From assembly GCF_006440735.1 (NCBI RefSeq), contig NZ_VFUA01000006.1:58771-122770 (forward strand): DNA of 64,000 nt, in the 5' to 3' direction. The notes beneath the pieces were generated by a model. That model saw only the letters and a list, made by a program, of their open reading frames with translations. It was not told the DNA's origin and searched no databases. Source of the DNA: Mesorhizobium sp. B2-7-1. GTDB lineage: Bacteria > Pseudomonadota > Alphaproteobacteria > Rhizobiales > Rhizobiaceae. Positions 35,005-43,255 of the stretch are shown here, one piece after another. Made by a program: the position numbers and the translations under genes. Each line of letters opens with the position of its first letter. Position 1 is the first letter of the stretch.

Positions 35005-35743
35005 GGCCAAGCGGCCCGGCGCGAAAGCGCAGCTCGCCGGCAGCTCCCGGGCAAAACGCGAGGCGGTCCAGCCCTCCCTCTGGGACCGCCTCGTCAACGA
35101 TCTGCCCGGGCTGACGTCGGAGATCGACGGGCTGCGCCGTCTGCTGGAAGAAGAACTCGGCGCCGAGCGCGTCGAGGCCCTTCTTGCAGGAAGCGCGCGC
35201 GTCATCGATGCCGATGCCGAACTGACAGCCGAGCAGAAACGACGACTGCACCGGCTGGTCTTCCAGACCGAGCATCGCACCGAGATCGAAAGCCGCGGCG
35301 TGGTGGTGTCGGCACGCGTGCTCAGGGAAGCGGTCCGGCGCGACATCGAGGCCCTGTTCAACACCGAGCGTTTCGAGTCCGTGCCGATGCTTTCCGATGC
35401 CGAGCACGAACAGCCCTTGGACGAGCTGCCGCCACTCGCCGATTTTCCGGAGGTGCGCCGAAGCGTCGTCAACTATGGCGTGCCGTCGTTTTCCGGCCGC
35501 TCGTCGCGCGATTTCGACCGCGATACGCTGGCGCGCGAGATCCGCGCGGTGCTCGCCACCTTCGAGCCGCGTCTCAAGGAAAGCGCCACGACCGTCAACG
35601 TCACGCTTGGCGACAAGACCGTCGGCCTCAAGATCGAGATCGACGCGGTGCTGATCATGACACCGACGCCGGAACGCATGCGGCTGCGCACCACGATCAA
35701 TCTCGACAACGGCCTGGCACGAACCGAATTCCGGGAGACCTGA
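34985..35743 (+). CDS. tssE: Type VI baseplate protein TssE (gp25-like), long form
   Basis: A 252-residue protein; a second in-frame ATG at 34991 gives 250. The gp25 (T4 lysozyme-like baseplate) domain covers about residues 115-245, with VVSARVLREAVRRDIEALFNTERFE and VNYGVPSFSGRSSRDFDRDTLAREI. It ends in the beta-rich MRLRTTINLDNGLARTEFRE. The first about 110 residues, with Leu/Glu-rich helix PGLTSEIDGLRRLLEEELGAERVEALL, are an extension relative to the usual 140-180 residue TssE. It is followed 2 bp later by tssF. Confidence 0.93.
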   Translation: MSMSASEAKRPGAKAQLAGSSRAKREAVQPSLWDRLVNDLPGLTSEIDGLRRLLEEELGAERVEALLAGSARVIDADAELTAEQKRRLHRLVFQTEHRTEIESRGVVVSARVLREAVRRDIEALFNTERFESVPMLSDAEHEQPLDELPPLADFPEVRRSVVNYGVPSFSGRSSRDFDRDTLAREIRAVLATFEPRLKESATTVNVTLGDKTVGLKIEIDAVLIMTPTPERMRLRTTINLDNGLARTEFRET

Positions 35744-35745
35744 GG

Positions 35746-37620
35746 ATGGATCGGGTCTTCGTGGAGTATTACGAAGAGGAACTGACCCATATCCGCGCGC
35801 TGGCCGCGGAATTCGCCGACATGCATCCGGCGGTCGCGCGCAACCTTTCCCTCGACACGGTCCCCTGCCCCGATCCCTATGTCGAACGGCTGCTCGACGG
35901 CGTGGCCTTTCTTGCCGCGCGCACGCGGCTCAAGGTCGACGCGGAGCGCTCGCGTTTTTCGCGCGCCGTGCTCGACGTACTCTATCCGGACCTGGTGACG
36001 CCGGCGCCGGCGACGGCGATGGCCGTGCTGAAACCTGGACAGCAGGTGCAGTCGATGATCGCTGGCCACGCCGTCGCGCGCGGCACCCGGCTGGTTTCCG
36101 GCCTGCATCCAGGACTTTCGACCCGCTCGACCTTCACCACCGCGCAGGAGGTCACGCTGTGGCCGATCGCGATCACTTCTGTCAGCTATTTCCAGGACCG
36201 CAGCGCGCTGGCCGCCGCCGGCATCGCCCAGATCGGCGGCGTGCGCGGCGAAGCGGCGTTCCGCATCGCGCTCGCCCGGACCGGCAAAGGCAAGCTCAAC
36301 GAATTGTCGCTCGACCGTCTCGACCTCTATTTCGCCGGGCGCGCCAAGGCGCCGCTCATCTTCGACGCGCTCTTCGGCGCGTGCTCGGCCGTCGGCGCGC
36401 GGGCGGAAGGCAAGACCAATCCACTCACCGCCCTGCCCGAGCCCGAAATGATCGGGATCCACGACGACGAAGCGCTGATGCCGCGCACTCGCCCGACATT
36501 CGAGGGATACCGGCTGCTGCGCGAATATTTCATCATCCCCGAGCGCTTCCACTATGCGCGCGTGGCCGGCCTGCAGCCGGTGGTGCGCAAGTGCGATGGG
36601 GGGATAGAGATCATCTTCCTGTTCCGGCGCCCGGTGCCGGAACTCGCCGATGTGACGGTGGCCGATTTCGAGCTGTTCGTGACGCCGGTGATCAATCTCT
36701 TCGAACGCGAGTGCAACGTCATCGAGATCGATCCGCGCCGGACGCGCCAGGTGCTGCACGCCGACCGTACCCGGGCGCGTGACTTCGAAATCTTCCGCGT
36801 CACCCGCGTGGAAGACGCCGACGCTGAAGGCAACGAGGCGGTCATTCCCGAATTGTTCAGCCTGGGGCAGAACCGCGGCAGCGGCTGGGTCTATTCGACG
36901 GAGCGGCGCCCGCGCCGGGCCACAGAAGACGAGCGGCGCGACGGCCTGACCCGCACCTCGTACACCGGCGACGATGTTTTTATCGCGATCTCGCGCCCGG
37001 CCGGAAGCCCGGCGAACCGGCCGCTCAAGCGGCTCGACATCATGGCGCTCTGCACCAACCGCGACCTGCCGATCCTGGACGACACGCCGACGCTGACGCT
37101 GGAGACTGCCGATCCGGTCGAAGCGGTGCGGTTGCTCGGCGCGCTGCGGCCGCCGCAGCCGGCGATCCCGGCGGCGCTGCCGGCCGGCGCCGAAGGCGAA
37201 TCCCGCGCCGACAATCTCGCCTGGCGGCTGGTGGCGCAGCTCTCGCTCAACTTCCTCAGCCTCGCCAAGGAAGGCCGCGGCGTCGATCCACTGCATGCGC
37301 TGCTTGACCTCTACGCCGACCGAGGCGATCCGAGCCTTGCCCGCAACGTGCATTCGATCACCCGCATCGACTCGCGCCCGGTGATCGAGCGGCTCAAGAT
37401 CGACGGGCCGATGTGTTTCGGCCGTGGCACCGAGGTGACGCTGCATGTCGACCAATCGGTGCTGGCGGGTCAGAGCACGCTGCTGCTCTCGGGTCTGCTG
37501 GCGCGGCTGTTCGCCCGCCATGCCGGGATAAATGGTTTCGTGCGGACGCGTACGCGGTTGCTGCAGAAGCAGGAGGATGTGCCATGGCCGATGACGCCCG
37601 GCAATCGCTACCTGATCTAG
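35746..37620 (+). CDS. tssF: Type VI baseplate protein TssF (VasA/ImpG)
   Basis: A 624-residue baseplate wedge protein. The N-terminus FVEYYEEELTHIRALAAEFADMHPAVARNL and the block DPYVERLLDGVAFLAARTRLKVD are standard. ESFIIPERFHYA-type (here YFIIPERFHYARVAGL) and NLFERECNVIEIDPRRTRQ-like segments follow. The C-terminus FGRGTEVTLHVDQSVLAGQSTLLLSGLLARLFARH is also diagnostic. TssF pairs 2:1 with TssG. Its 3' end overlaps tssG by 37 bp. Confidence 0.96.
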   Translation: MDRVFVEYYEEELTHIRALAAEFADMHPAVARNLSLDTVPCPDPYVERLLDGVAFLAARTRLKVDAERSRFSRAVLDVLYPDLVTPAPATAMAVLKPGQQVQSMIAGHAVARGTRLVSGLHPGLSTRSTFTTAQEVTLWPIAITSVSYFQDRSALAAAGIAQIGGVRGEAAFRIALARTGKGKLNELSLDRLDLYFAGRAKAPLIFDALFGACSAVGARAEGKTNPLTALPEPEMIGIHDDEALMPRTRPTFEGYRLLREYFIIPERFHYARVAGLQPVVRKCDGGIEIIFLFRRPVPELADVTVADFELFVTPVINLFERECNVIEIDPRRTRQVLHADRTRARDFEIFRVTRVEDADAEGNEAVIPELFSLGQNRGSGWVYSTERRPRRATEDERRDGLTRTSYTGDDVFIAISRPAGSPANRPLKRLDIMALCTNRDLPILDDTPTLTLETADPVEAVRLLGALRPPQPAIPAALPAGAEGESRADNLAWRLVAQLSLNFLSLAKEGRGVDPLHALLDLYADRGDPSLARNVHSITRIDSRPVIERLKIDGPMCFGRGTEVTLHVDQSVLAGQSTLLLSGLLARLFARHAGINGFVRTRTRLLQKQEDVPWPMTPGNRYLI

Positions 37621-38651
37621 CGCAGCCGGTTTCCAACAAAGCCGAGGAACTGCCGGAGGGCTTCGATTTCTTCGAGCTGCTGCGCCGTCTCGAGCAGCGG
37701 CGCGGACTGTTCGGCCATTCCGGAAACGCGGACCGCGAGCCGGCAAGGCTCGGCCAGCATGTGCGCCTGAGCTTCTCGGCCAGGGACGTCGTCAAGTTCC
37801 AGAACGCCACGGAAAAGGCTCCGGCAAGGGTGACCGTCGCCAATCTCGGCCTGCTCGGGCCGGAGGGGCCGATGCCGCTGCATCTGACGCGCTGGGTGCT
37901 CGACCGGCTGTCGCAGCGCTGGTTCACCGGCGCCGACGCCGAGCAGACCAGCGACACGACCTTCGTCGACTTCGTCAACATCCTGCAGCATCGCATGATC
38001 GCGCTCTATTACCGCGCATGGGCGGACGCGCATCCCGCGGTGCAGGTCGAACGTTCGGTCGGCGGACGCGTCCGCGCCATGCTGGAGGCCATGGCCGGCA
38101 TCGGCCTTCCCGGCACGCAGGATCCCGAGCTCGACACGGTGCGGCTGCGTCAGGCCGGATCGCTGGCCAACCAGGTCGACGGCGCCGAGCGTCTGACGCT
38201 GTTTCTCGCCACCGCCTTCAAGGTGCCGGTGCAGATCAAGGAATTCGTCGCCGCCTGGATCACGATTCCCGCAGCGCTGCAGAGCCGCATCGGCAAGGCC
38301 TATGCAACGCTTGGCAGCGGCGCGACGATCGGGCCGCGCGTCTTCAGCCGGCAGAGCAGGATCGAATTGCGCGTCGGTCCACTCGGCCTCGACGACTTCA
38401 AGTCCTTCCTCCCCGGAGAACGGCGCCTTGCCCTGTTCAAGAAGGCGGTGCGCGACATGATCGGCGAGGCGCTCGATGTCGACCTCAGGATCGTGCTTGC
38501 GCGCGAGGCGGTGCCGCCGCTGAAGATGGGAACCATCCAGCTCGGCCGGACCTCCTGGCTTTCGCGCCCCGCCGAACAGGGCGATGCCGACGATCTCAGG
38601 TTGCGCACCATCGTCGGCTGGCGGCCGGAAATGGCGGAGGCAGCCGCATGA
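37584..38651 (+). CDS. tssG: Type VI baseplate protein TssG (VasB/ImpH)
   Basis: A 355-residue protein. The start is placed at the ATG at 37584 (MADDARQSLPDLAQP) because an AGGAGGATGTGCC ribosome binding site precedes it; the longer upstream frame lies inside tssF. Blocks FDFFELLRRLEQRRG, GPEGPMPLHLTRWVLDRL, DFVNILQHRMIALYYRAWADAHPAVQ and the C-terminal VPPLKMGTIQLGRTSWLSRP match ImpH. It overlaps the FHA gene by ATGA. Confidence 0.95.
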   Translation: MADDARQSLPDLAQPVSNKAEELPEGFDFFELLRRLEQRRGLFGHSGNADREPARLGQHVRLSFSARDVVKFQNATEKAPARVTVANLGLLGPEGPMPLHLTRWVLDRLSQRWFTGADAEQTSDTTFVDFVNILQHRMIALYYRAWADAHPAVQVERSVGGRVRAMLEAMAGIGLPGTQDPELDTVRLRQAGSLANQVDGAERLTLFLATAFKVPVQIKEFVAAWITIPAALQSRIGKAYATLGSGATIGPRVFSRQSRIELRVGPLGLDDFKSFLPGERRLALFKKAVRDMIGEALDVDLRIVLAREAVPPLKMGTIQLGRTSWLSRPAEQGDADDLRLRTIVGWRPEMAEAAA

Positions 38652-40099
38652 GCCTGCTTCTGACCCTGGAACAAGGCCCGCGCTCGCAGGCGGTCAGGCA
38701 AACCCGGCTGGACGAGGGCGAGCTGGTGATCGGCCGCAGCGCCGATGCCGGCTGGCAGATCGACGACCCGGACATGTTCGTCTCACGCGCGCACTGCAAG
38801 ATCAGTGGCGGGCGTGATGGCTACTACGTCACCGACACGTCGAGCAGCGGATTGTTCATCGACAATTCCGAGAGCCCTCTGGGGACCGGCAGGTCGACGC
38901 GGCTGCAAAGCGGCATGCGGCTGCGCATGGGCGATTACGTGCTCCATGTCGAGGTGCAGCCCAGCGCCAGCCATACGTCGATCGGTCAAGCGCCGATCGC
39001 CAACGCCGCCCCGGCGTGGTCGTCGCCACAATCGCGGACGCCACCCAGCATCGGCGGTGACGATTTCTTCTCGGCCAAGGTCGAGGAAGAGCCGCAGCGG
39101 CCGCGCCCGGCCGGGTTGCCCAATCCATTCGAGCAGCCTGTGCCCGGAGCTTACGATCGCGCCTCGATCCAGCGCAGCTCACCCGCCTTCGACGACCCGT
39201 TCAGCCTCGATCCGGTGGCGACGCCGGCCTCGAACGACGAGCCCGCCGCCGGCGGGCCGGACCCTTTCGGCTTCGGCGAGATGCCATCGCGCAACGATAT
39301 CGCCGAGCCCGCGCCGAAATCGCCCGGCTTCGACGATGATTTCAGCTTCGGGCCAGCCGCGACGCCTGCTTCCAGCAACGGCACCGATCCAGCTGGTCGA
39401 GTCGAGCGCCCCGCCGAGAAGGCCGCCCGCCCGTGGGAGATCCCGGTTCAGGCGCCCGAACCACCTGCCCCGCCGCCTCGTCCCGTTCCCGCGCCGAGGC
39501 CGTCGCGCCCGACGCAACAGGCGCCCGGCGACATGGCGTTGCGCGCGGCGTTCCTGCGCGGCATGGGCGTCGAGGAGGCGGATTTCCCCGGGCGCGACGC
39601 GATCGCCGAGATGGAAAAGTTCGGACGGGAATACAGGCTGATGCTCGACGGTCTGATGCAGCTGCTGCGCAAGCGCGCCGAGGAAAAGGGAAGCGCGCGC
39701 GTCGCACAGACCATGGTCGGCGCCTCCGAGGTCAACCCGCTCAAATTCCTGCCGACGGTCGAGGATGTCATCGTCACCATCATCGCGGAACGCAGCCCCG
39801 GTTTTCTCTCCGGCGAGGCGGCGATCGGCGACGCGGTCAAGGACCTCGCGCAACACCACGTGCGCGCTTGGCGCGGCGTGCAGGCGGCACTTCGGCGCAT
39901 GATCGACCGTTTCGATCCGGCCGCCATCGAGGAAGAGCTCAAATCCAATTCCGCGATCGGCAATCTGCTCGCCGGCGGACGCAACGCCAAGCTGTGGGAG
40001 CTTTACCAGAAACGCCATCGCGACATCGCCCAGAGCGCGGAATCGAGCTTCCTGGGCGAGATCGGCGCAGATTTCAGGGATGCATATGAAGAGGAGTAG
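38648..40099 (+). CDS. tagH: T6SS-associated FHA domain protein 1 (TagH/ImpI type)
   Basis: A 483-residue scaffold. Residues 1-105 form a forkhead-associated domain (GELVIGRSADAGWQIDDPDMFVSRAHCKI, TDTSSSGLFIDN) that binds phosphothreonine. Residues 105-300 are a Pro/Asp/Phe-rich disordered linker containing two near-identical 19-residue units (39185-39241 and 39326-39382). The C-terminal VI_FHA domain (about 300-483) includes LRAAFLRGMGVEEADF and VGASEVNPLKFLPTVEDVI. In Agrobacterium and Pseudomonas such proteins switch T6SS on after phosphorylation of a partner. A second FHA protein is encoded at 55671. Confidence 0.93.
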   Translation: MSLLLTLEQGPRSQAVRQTRLDEGELVIGRSADAGWQIDDPDMFVSRAHCKISGGRDGYYVTDTSSSGLFIDNSESPLGTGRSTRLQSGMRLRMGDYVLHVEVQPSASHTSIGQAPIANAAPAWSSPQSRTPPSIGGDDFFSAKVEEEPQRPRPAGLPNPFEQPVPGAYDRASIQRSSPAFDDPFSLDPVATPASNDEPAAGGPDPFGFGEMPSRNDIAEPAPKSPGFDDDFSFGPAATPASSNGTDPAGRVERPAEKAARPWEIPVQAPEPPAPPPRPVPAPRPSRPTQQAPGDMALRAAFLRGMGVEEADFPGRDAIAEMEKFGREYRLMLDGLMQLLRKRAEEKGSARVAQTMVGASEVNPLKFLPTVEDVIVTIIAERSPGFLSGEAAIGDAVKDLAQHHVRAWRGVQAALRRMIDRFDPAAIEEELKSNSAIGNLLAGGRNAKLWELYQKRHRDIAQSAESSFLGEIGADFRDAYEEE

Positions 40100-40103
40100 G
40101 GAC

Positions 40104-40556
40104 ATGATCGACAGACGCGAATTCATCATTGCCATCGGCGCCACAGGGCTGCTTGCGGCTTGCCAGAGCGGCCCGCCGAAACCATCCGTCATCTCGGTCA
40201 ACGTGACCGGCGGCGCCGGCATGAATCCGGGACCGGGTGGCGGCGACCGGCCGGTGACGGTGCTGGTGATGCGGCTTGCCAGCACCGGCAAGTTCAACTC
40301 GGCCGACTATTTCGCGTTGCAGGGGGGCGCCAGCGGGGTGCTCGGGGCCGATCTGATCGGCATGGACACGATCTCGGTGGCGCCGGGCAAGACCGCGGCC
40401 AAGACCATCACGGTCGAGCCGAACGCGACGGCGCTCGGCTTCGTCGCGCTGATCCGCGAGCCTGGCGGACGCAACTGGCGCACGACCAAGTCGGTTTCGC
40501 CGGGGTCAAAATTCACCATCAATGTCGGCCTCGGCAAGGGCGGCATTTCCGGCTGA
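40104..40556 (+). CDS. tssJ: Type VI secretion outer-membrane lipoprotein TssJ (VasD/SciN)
   Basis: A 150-residue lipoprotein. The ATG at 40104 is preferred over 40080 and 40086 because GAGGAGTAGGG precedes it and a signal peptide starts at once. The lipobox LAAC ends the hydrophobic segment IIAIGATGLLAAC, with Cys20 as the acylated residue; an Arg-Arg pair at 4-5 precedes it. The beta-sandwich region contains GDRPVTVLVMRLASTGKFNSADYFAL and KTITVEPNATALGFVALIRE. TssJ anchors TssM at the outer membrane. It is notable here because Agrobacterium T6SS lacks TssJ. Confidence 0.93.
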   Translation: MIDRREFIIAIGATGLLAACQSGPPKPSVISVNVTGGAGMNPGPGGGDRPVTVLVMRLASTGKFNSADYFALQGGASGVLGADLIGMDTISVAPGKTAAKTITVEPNATALGFVALIREPGGRNWRTTKSVSPGSKFTINVGLGKGGISG

Positions 40557-40592
40557 CGGCGAGACAACCACGGCAGTGCAGAGAGTGGCAGC

Positions 40593-41927
40593 ATGAGCGA
40601 CGCAAACAGGGTGCTGTGGTCGGAGGGCCTGTTTCTCAGGACCCAGCATTTCCAGCAGCAGGACCGGTTCTTCGAAGGCATGGTGCGCGGCGCCTTGCAG
40701 GCCGGCCAGCTCCACACGTTCGGCTTCCAGCAGCTGACGCTCGACCAGTCGCTGCTCGATGCCGGCCAGGTGTCGATCGTGTCCGCCCGGGGCATCTTCC
40801 CGGACGGCACGCCCTTCTCCATTCCGGAGCTGATGGATGCGCCCAAGCCATTGCCGGTCACGGCCGACACCGGCGCCGGGCCGGTGCTGGTGGCGCTGCC
40901 GCTCGAGCCGCCGGGCGGCGTCGGATTCGATCCGGCACATGCCGCATCGACGGGGGCACGCTACCACGGCAAGATCGTCCCGGTGCGCGATGCCGTGCAG
41001 GGCGGCGCCGATCCTGAGGAGATCGAGGTCGCCCGGCCGCAAGCGGTGCTGCTGGCGCCCGGCAAATCGGTCGGCGGCTACACCGCGCTGCCGGTCGCCG
41101 ACATCAAGGGCGTGCGCGCCGATGGCGGCGTCTCGCTCGACCAATCCTTCCTGCCGCCGACACTGATCACCGGCGCCGTCCACTGGTACCGGCAATTGCT
41201 GCAGGAGGTGGTCACCGGCCTCGACCAGATCGCCGAGGCGCATGGCAAGATGGTGATGGGCGGGGCCGGGCGCAGCGTCGAGGATCTCTTGATGCTGCAC
41301 CTCGCCAACGCCGCGCGGCCGCGGCTTGCGCATATGCTGGCGCAGGATGTCTTCCATCCGGCCGAGCTCTATCTCGAGCTTGCCGGCCTCGCCGGCGAGA
41401 TGGCCACCTACGGTTCTAGCTCGCGGCGGCTCGGCGAATTGCCGGCCTACGACCACATGGCGCCCGGCCCAGCCTATATGGCGCTGGCCGACGCTCTGCG
41501 TTCGCTCATCCTCAGCCTGCGCTACATCGAGCCTAAGTCGCGCGCGCTGCCGGTCATGCGGCACGCGACCAATGTGTGGAAAGTGCGCATCGACAACCCG
41601 AAGCTTCTGGTCGCCAGCCGCATCGTCATCCGCGTCGGCTCCGAGCTTTCGGAGGACGCGCTGCGCAAGATCTTCGTCAATCAGGCGACGGTCGGCTCGG
41701 CGGACCAGTTCGAGGGCCTGTGGAAGTCGCGCCTGCCCGGCATTCCGCTGAAACCGCTTCATTCCCAGCCGCGCGAGATTCCCTATGACGGCGACCGGCT
41801 GTGCCTGGAGCTGGACCAAAAGAGCGAGCACTGGGCCTCGCTGCTCGACGCCCCCGGCTTCGTCATCGGCGTTTCCGGTGTGCTGCCGAGCGAGCCGCAG
41901 GTCGACTGCTATTCGGTGAACAGGTGA
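40593..41927 (+). CDS. tssK: Type VI baseplate-membrane connector TssK (VasE/ImpJ)
   Basis: A 444-residue protein. The N-terminus RVLWSEGLFLRTQHFQQQDRFFEGMVRGAL is the family hallmark. AYDHMAPGPAYMALADALRSLI and the C-terminal RLCLELDQKSEHWASLLDAPGFVIGV agree with ImpJ. TssK links the baseplate to the cytoplasmic domains of TssL and TssM. Only one copy is present for two TssL/TssM pairs. It lies 36 bp after tssJ and 4 bp before tssL1. Confidence 0.96.
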   Translation: MSDANRVLWSEGLFLRTQHFQQQDRFFEGMVRGALQAGQLHTFGFQQLTLDQSLLDAGQVSIVSARGIFPDGTPFSIPELMDAPKPLPVTADTGAGPVLVALPLEPPGGVGFDPAHAASTGARYHGKIVPVRDAVQGGADPEEIEVARPQAVLLAPGKSVGGYTALPVADIKGVRADGGVSLDQSFLPPTLITGAVHWYRQLLQEVVTGLDQIAEAHGKMVMGGAGRSVEDLLMLHLANAARPRLAHMLAQDVFHPAELYLELAGLAGEMATYGSSSRRLGELPAYDHMAPGPAYMALADALRSLILSLRYIEPKSRALPVMRHATNVWKVRIDNPKLLVASRIVIRVGSELSEDALRKIFVNQATVGSADQFEGLWKSRLPGIPLKPLHSQPREIPYDGDRLCLELDQKSEHWASLLDAPGFVIGVSGVLPSEPQVDCYSVNR

Positions 41928-41931
41928 GCCC

Positions 41932-43254
41932 ATGAGCCGGGATGATCCTTTCGGACTGTCGGAGGATCGCGAGCGCACCCGCATCCGGCTGACCGGTGCC
42001 GCGCCCCGGCCGATGGCGCCGCTGGCGCCGGGAGCGCCGGTCAAGCGGGCGCGCGCCCATCCCAACACGCTCATCAACATCTTCGCGCCGCTGCTCGAAT
42101 TCGCACCCGAGCTCGAAAGCGCGCTGGCGCCGGAGAACCCGGAAGTGATGCGCACGCGCCTGCTCGACGAGCTGGTGCGGGCGCGCGACGCCGCGGTGGC
42201 GGCGGGCTCTTCGCTGGAGCGCGCGGACCAGGCGGCATGGGCGGTGGCGGCACTGCTCGACGATCTCGCGCTCAACACGCCATGGGGCGGCGCCAGCGCC
42301 TGGCCGCGCCAGCCGCTGGTCGTCATGCTGCGCGGCGACGTCGATGCCGGCACCCAGTTCTTCACGCGCCTCGACGAGCTCGAGCGGCATCCGAACCGCG
42401 ACCGCGAGATGCTGGAGCTGCAATATTACTGCCTGGCGCTCGGCTTCCGCGGCAAGTACCGGGTGCCCGGCCGCGCCGGCGACCGTTCGCTCAATGCCGT
42501 GCGTGTGGCGGCGGCGCGCTTCCTGCGCAACGCCGATGCCGAAGATGCGCCGCTGTCGCCGAACTGGAAAGGCGTGATCGCCTCCGACGAGCCGCAGCGC
42601 TTCATCGTGCCGATCTGGGTGATGGCGCTTGCCGCCGTCGTCGTCGCCGCCGCCGCCTATATCGGCCTGTCGATGGGCCTGAGCAGCCAGGCGGTCGAGC
42701 TCTCCGCGCTCGTGCGCACCTTGCCGCCAGCCACGCGCGGCGACGTTACCCGAGCCGCGCCGCAGCAAGATGCGCCCGAACCGCCGCAGCCGGTCGATTT
42801 CGCACTGCTGCCGGAATTCAAGGCCGAAGCGCCGGACAATCTCAAGGGCGCGCTCAGCGGCACCGAGAGCGTCTCGCTGGCCAAGCTGGTCATCCAGTCC
42901 TCCAATCCCGAGCTCTTCCAGTCTGCGCGGCCGACGCTGACGGAAGGCTACGAGCCGCTGATCGCGTCGATCGCCAAGGTGATCCTGGACAACAAGGAGC
43001 TGATCGGAAAAATCACCGTCGTCGGCCATACCGACAATGTGCGCCTGCAAAAGTCCAATCCGTTTGCCAGCAACCAGCGTCTGTCGGAAGCGCGCGCCGA
43101 AACCATAGCAAAGCTTCTGGTGCAGGGCGGCGTGCCGGCGGAGAGCATCTCGTCCGAGGGGCGCGCCGAAACCGATCCGGTGACGGACAACTCGACACGT
43201 GAGGGCCGCGCGCTCAACCGGCGCGTCGAGGTCCTGGTCGAGAAGAGGCTCTGA
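41932..43254 (+). CDS. tssL: Type VI membrane-complex protein TssL, copy 1 (DotU + OmpA/peptidoglycan-binding domain)
   Basis: A 440-residue inner-membrane protein. The cytoplasmic DotU domain spans about residues 40-215 (NTLINIFAPLLEFAPELE, QAAWAVAALLDDLALNTPWG, QYYCLALGFRGKYR). One transmembrane helix follows at about 224-247. The periplasmic OmpA domain is at about 355-440 (TVVGHTDNVRLQKSNPFASNQRLSEARA), expected to bind peptidoglycan. The N-terminal tail contains R15-T16-R-I-R, resembling the phosphosite region of Agrobacterium TssL. A second such protein is encoded at 57048. Confidence 0.95.
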   Translation: MSRDDPFGLSEDRERTRIRLTGAAPRPMAPLAPGAPVKRARAHPNTLINIFAPLLEFAPELESALAPENPEVMRTRLLDELVRARDAAVAAGSSLERADQAAWAVAALLDDLALNTPWGGASAWPRQPLVVMLRGDVDAGTQFFTRLDELERHPNRDREMLELQYYCLALGFRGKYRVPGRAGDRSLNAVRVAAARFLRNADAEDAPLSPNWKGVIASDEPQRFIVPIWVMALAAVVVAAAAYIGLSMGLSSQAVELSALVRTLPPATRGDVTRAAPQQDAPEPPQPVDFALLPEFKAEAPDNLKGALSGTESVSLAKLVIQSSNPELFQSARPTLTEGYEPLIASIAKVILDNKELIGKITVVGHTDNVRLQKSNPFASNQRLSEARAETIAKLLVQGGVPAESISSEGRAETDPVTDNSTREGRALNRRVEVLVEKRL

Positions 43255-43255
43255 G

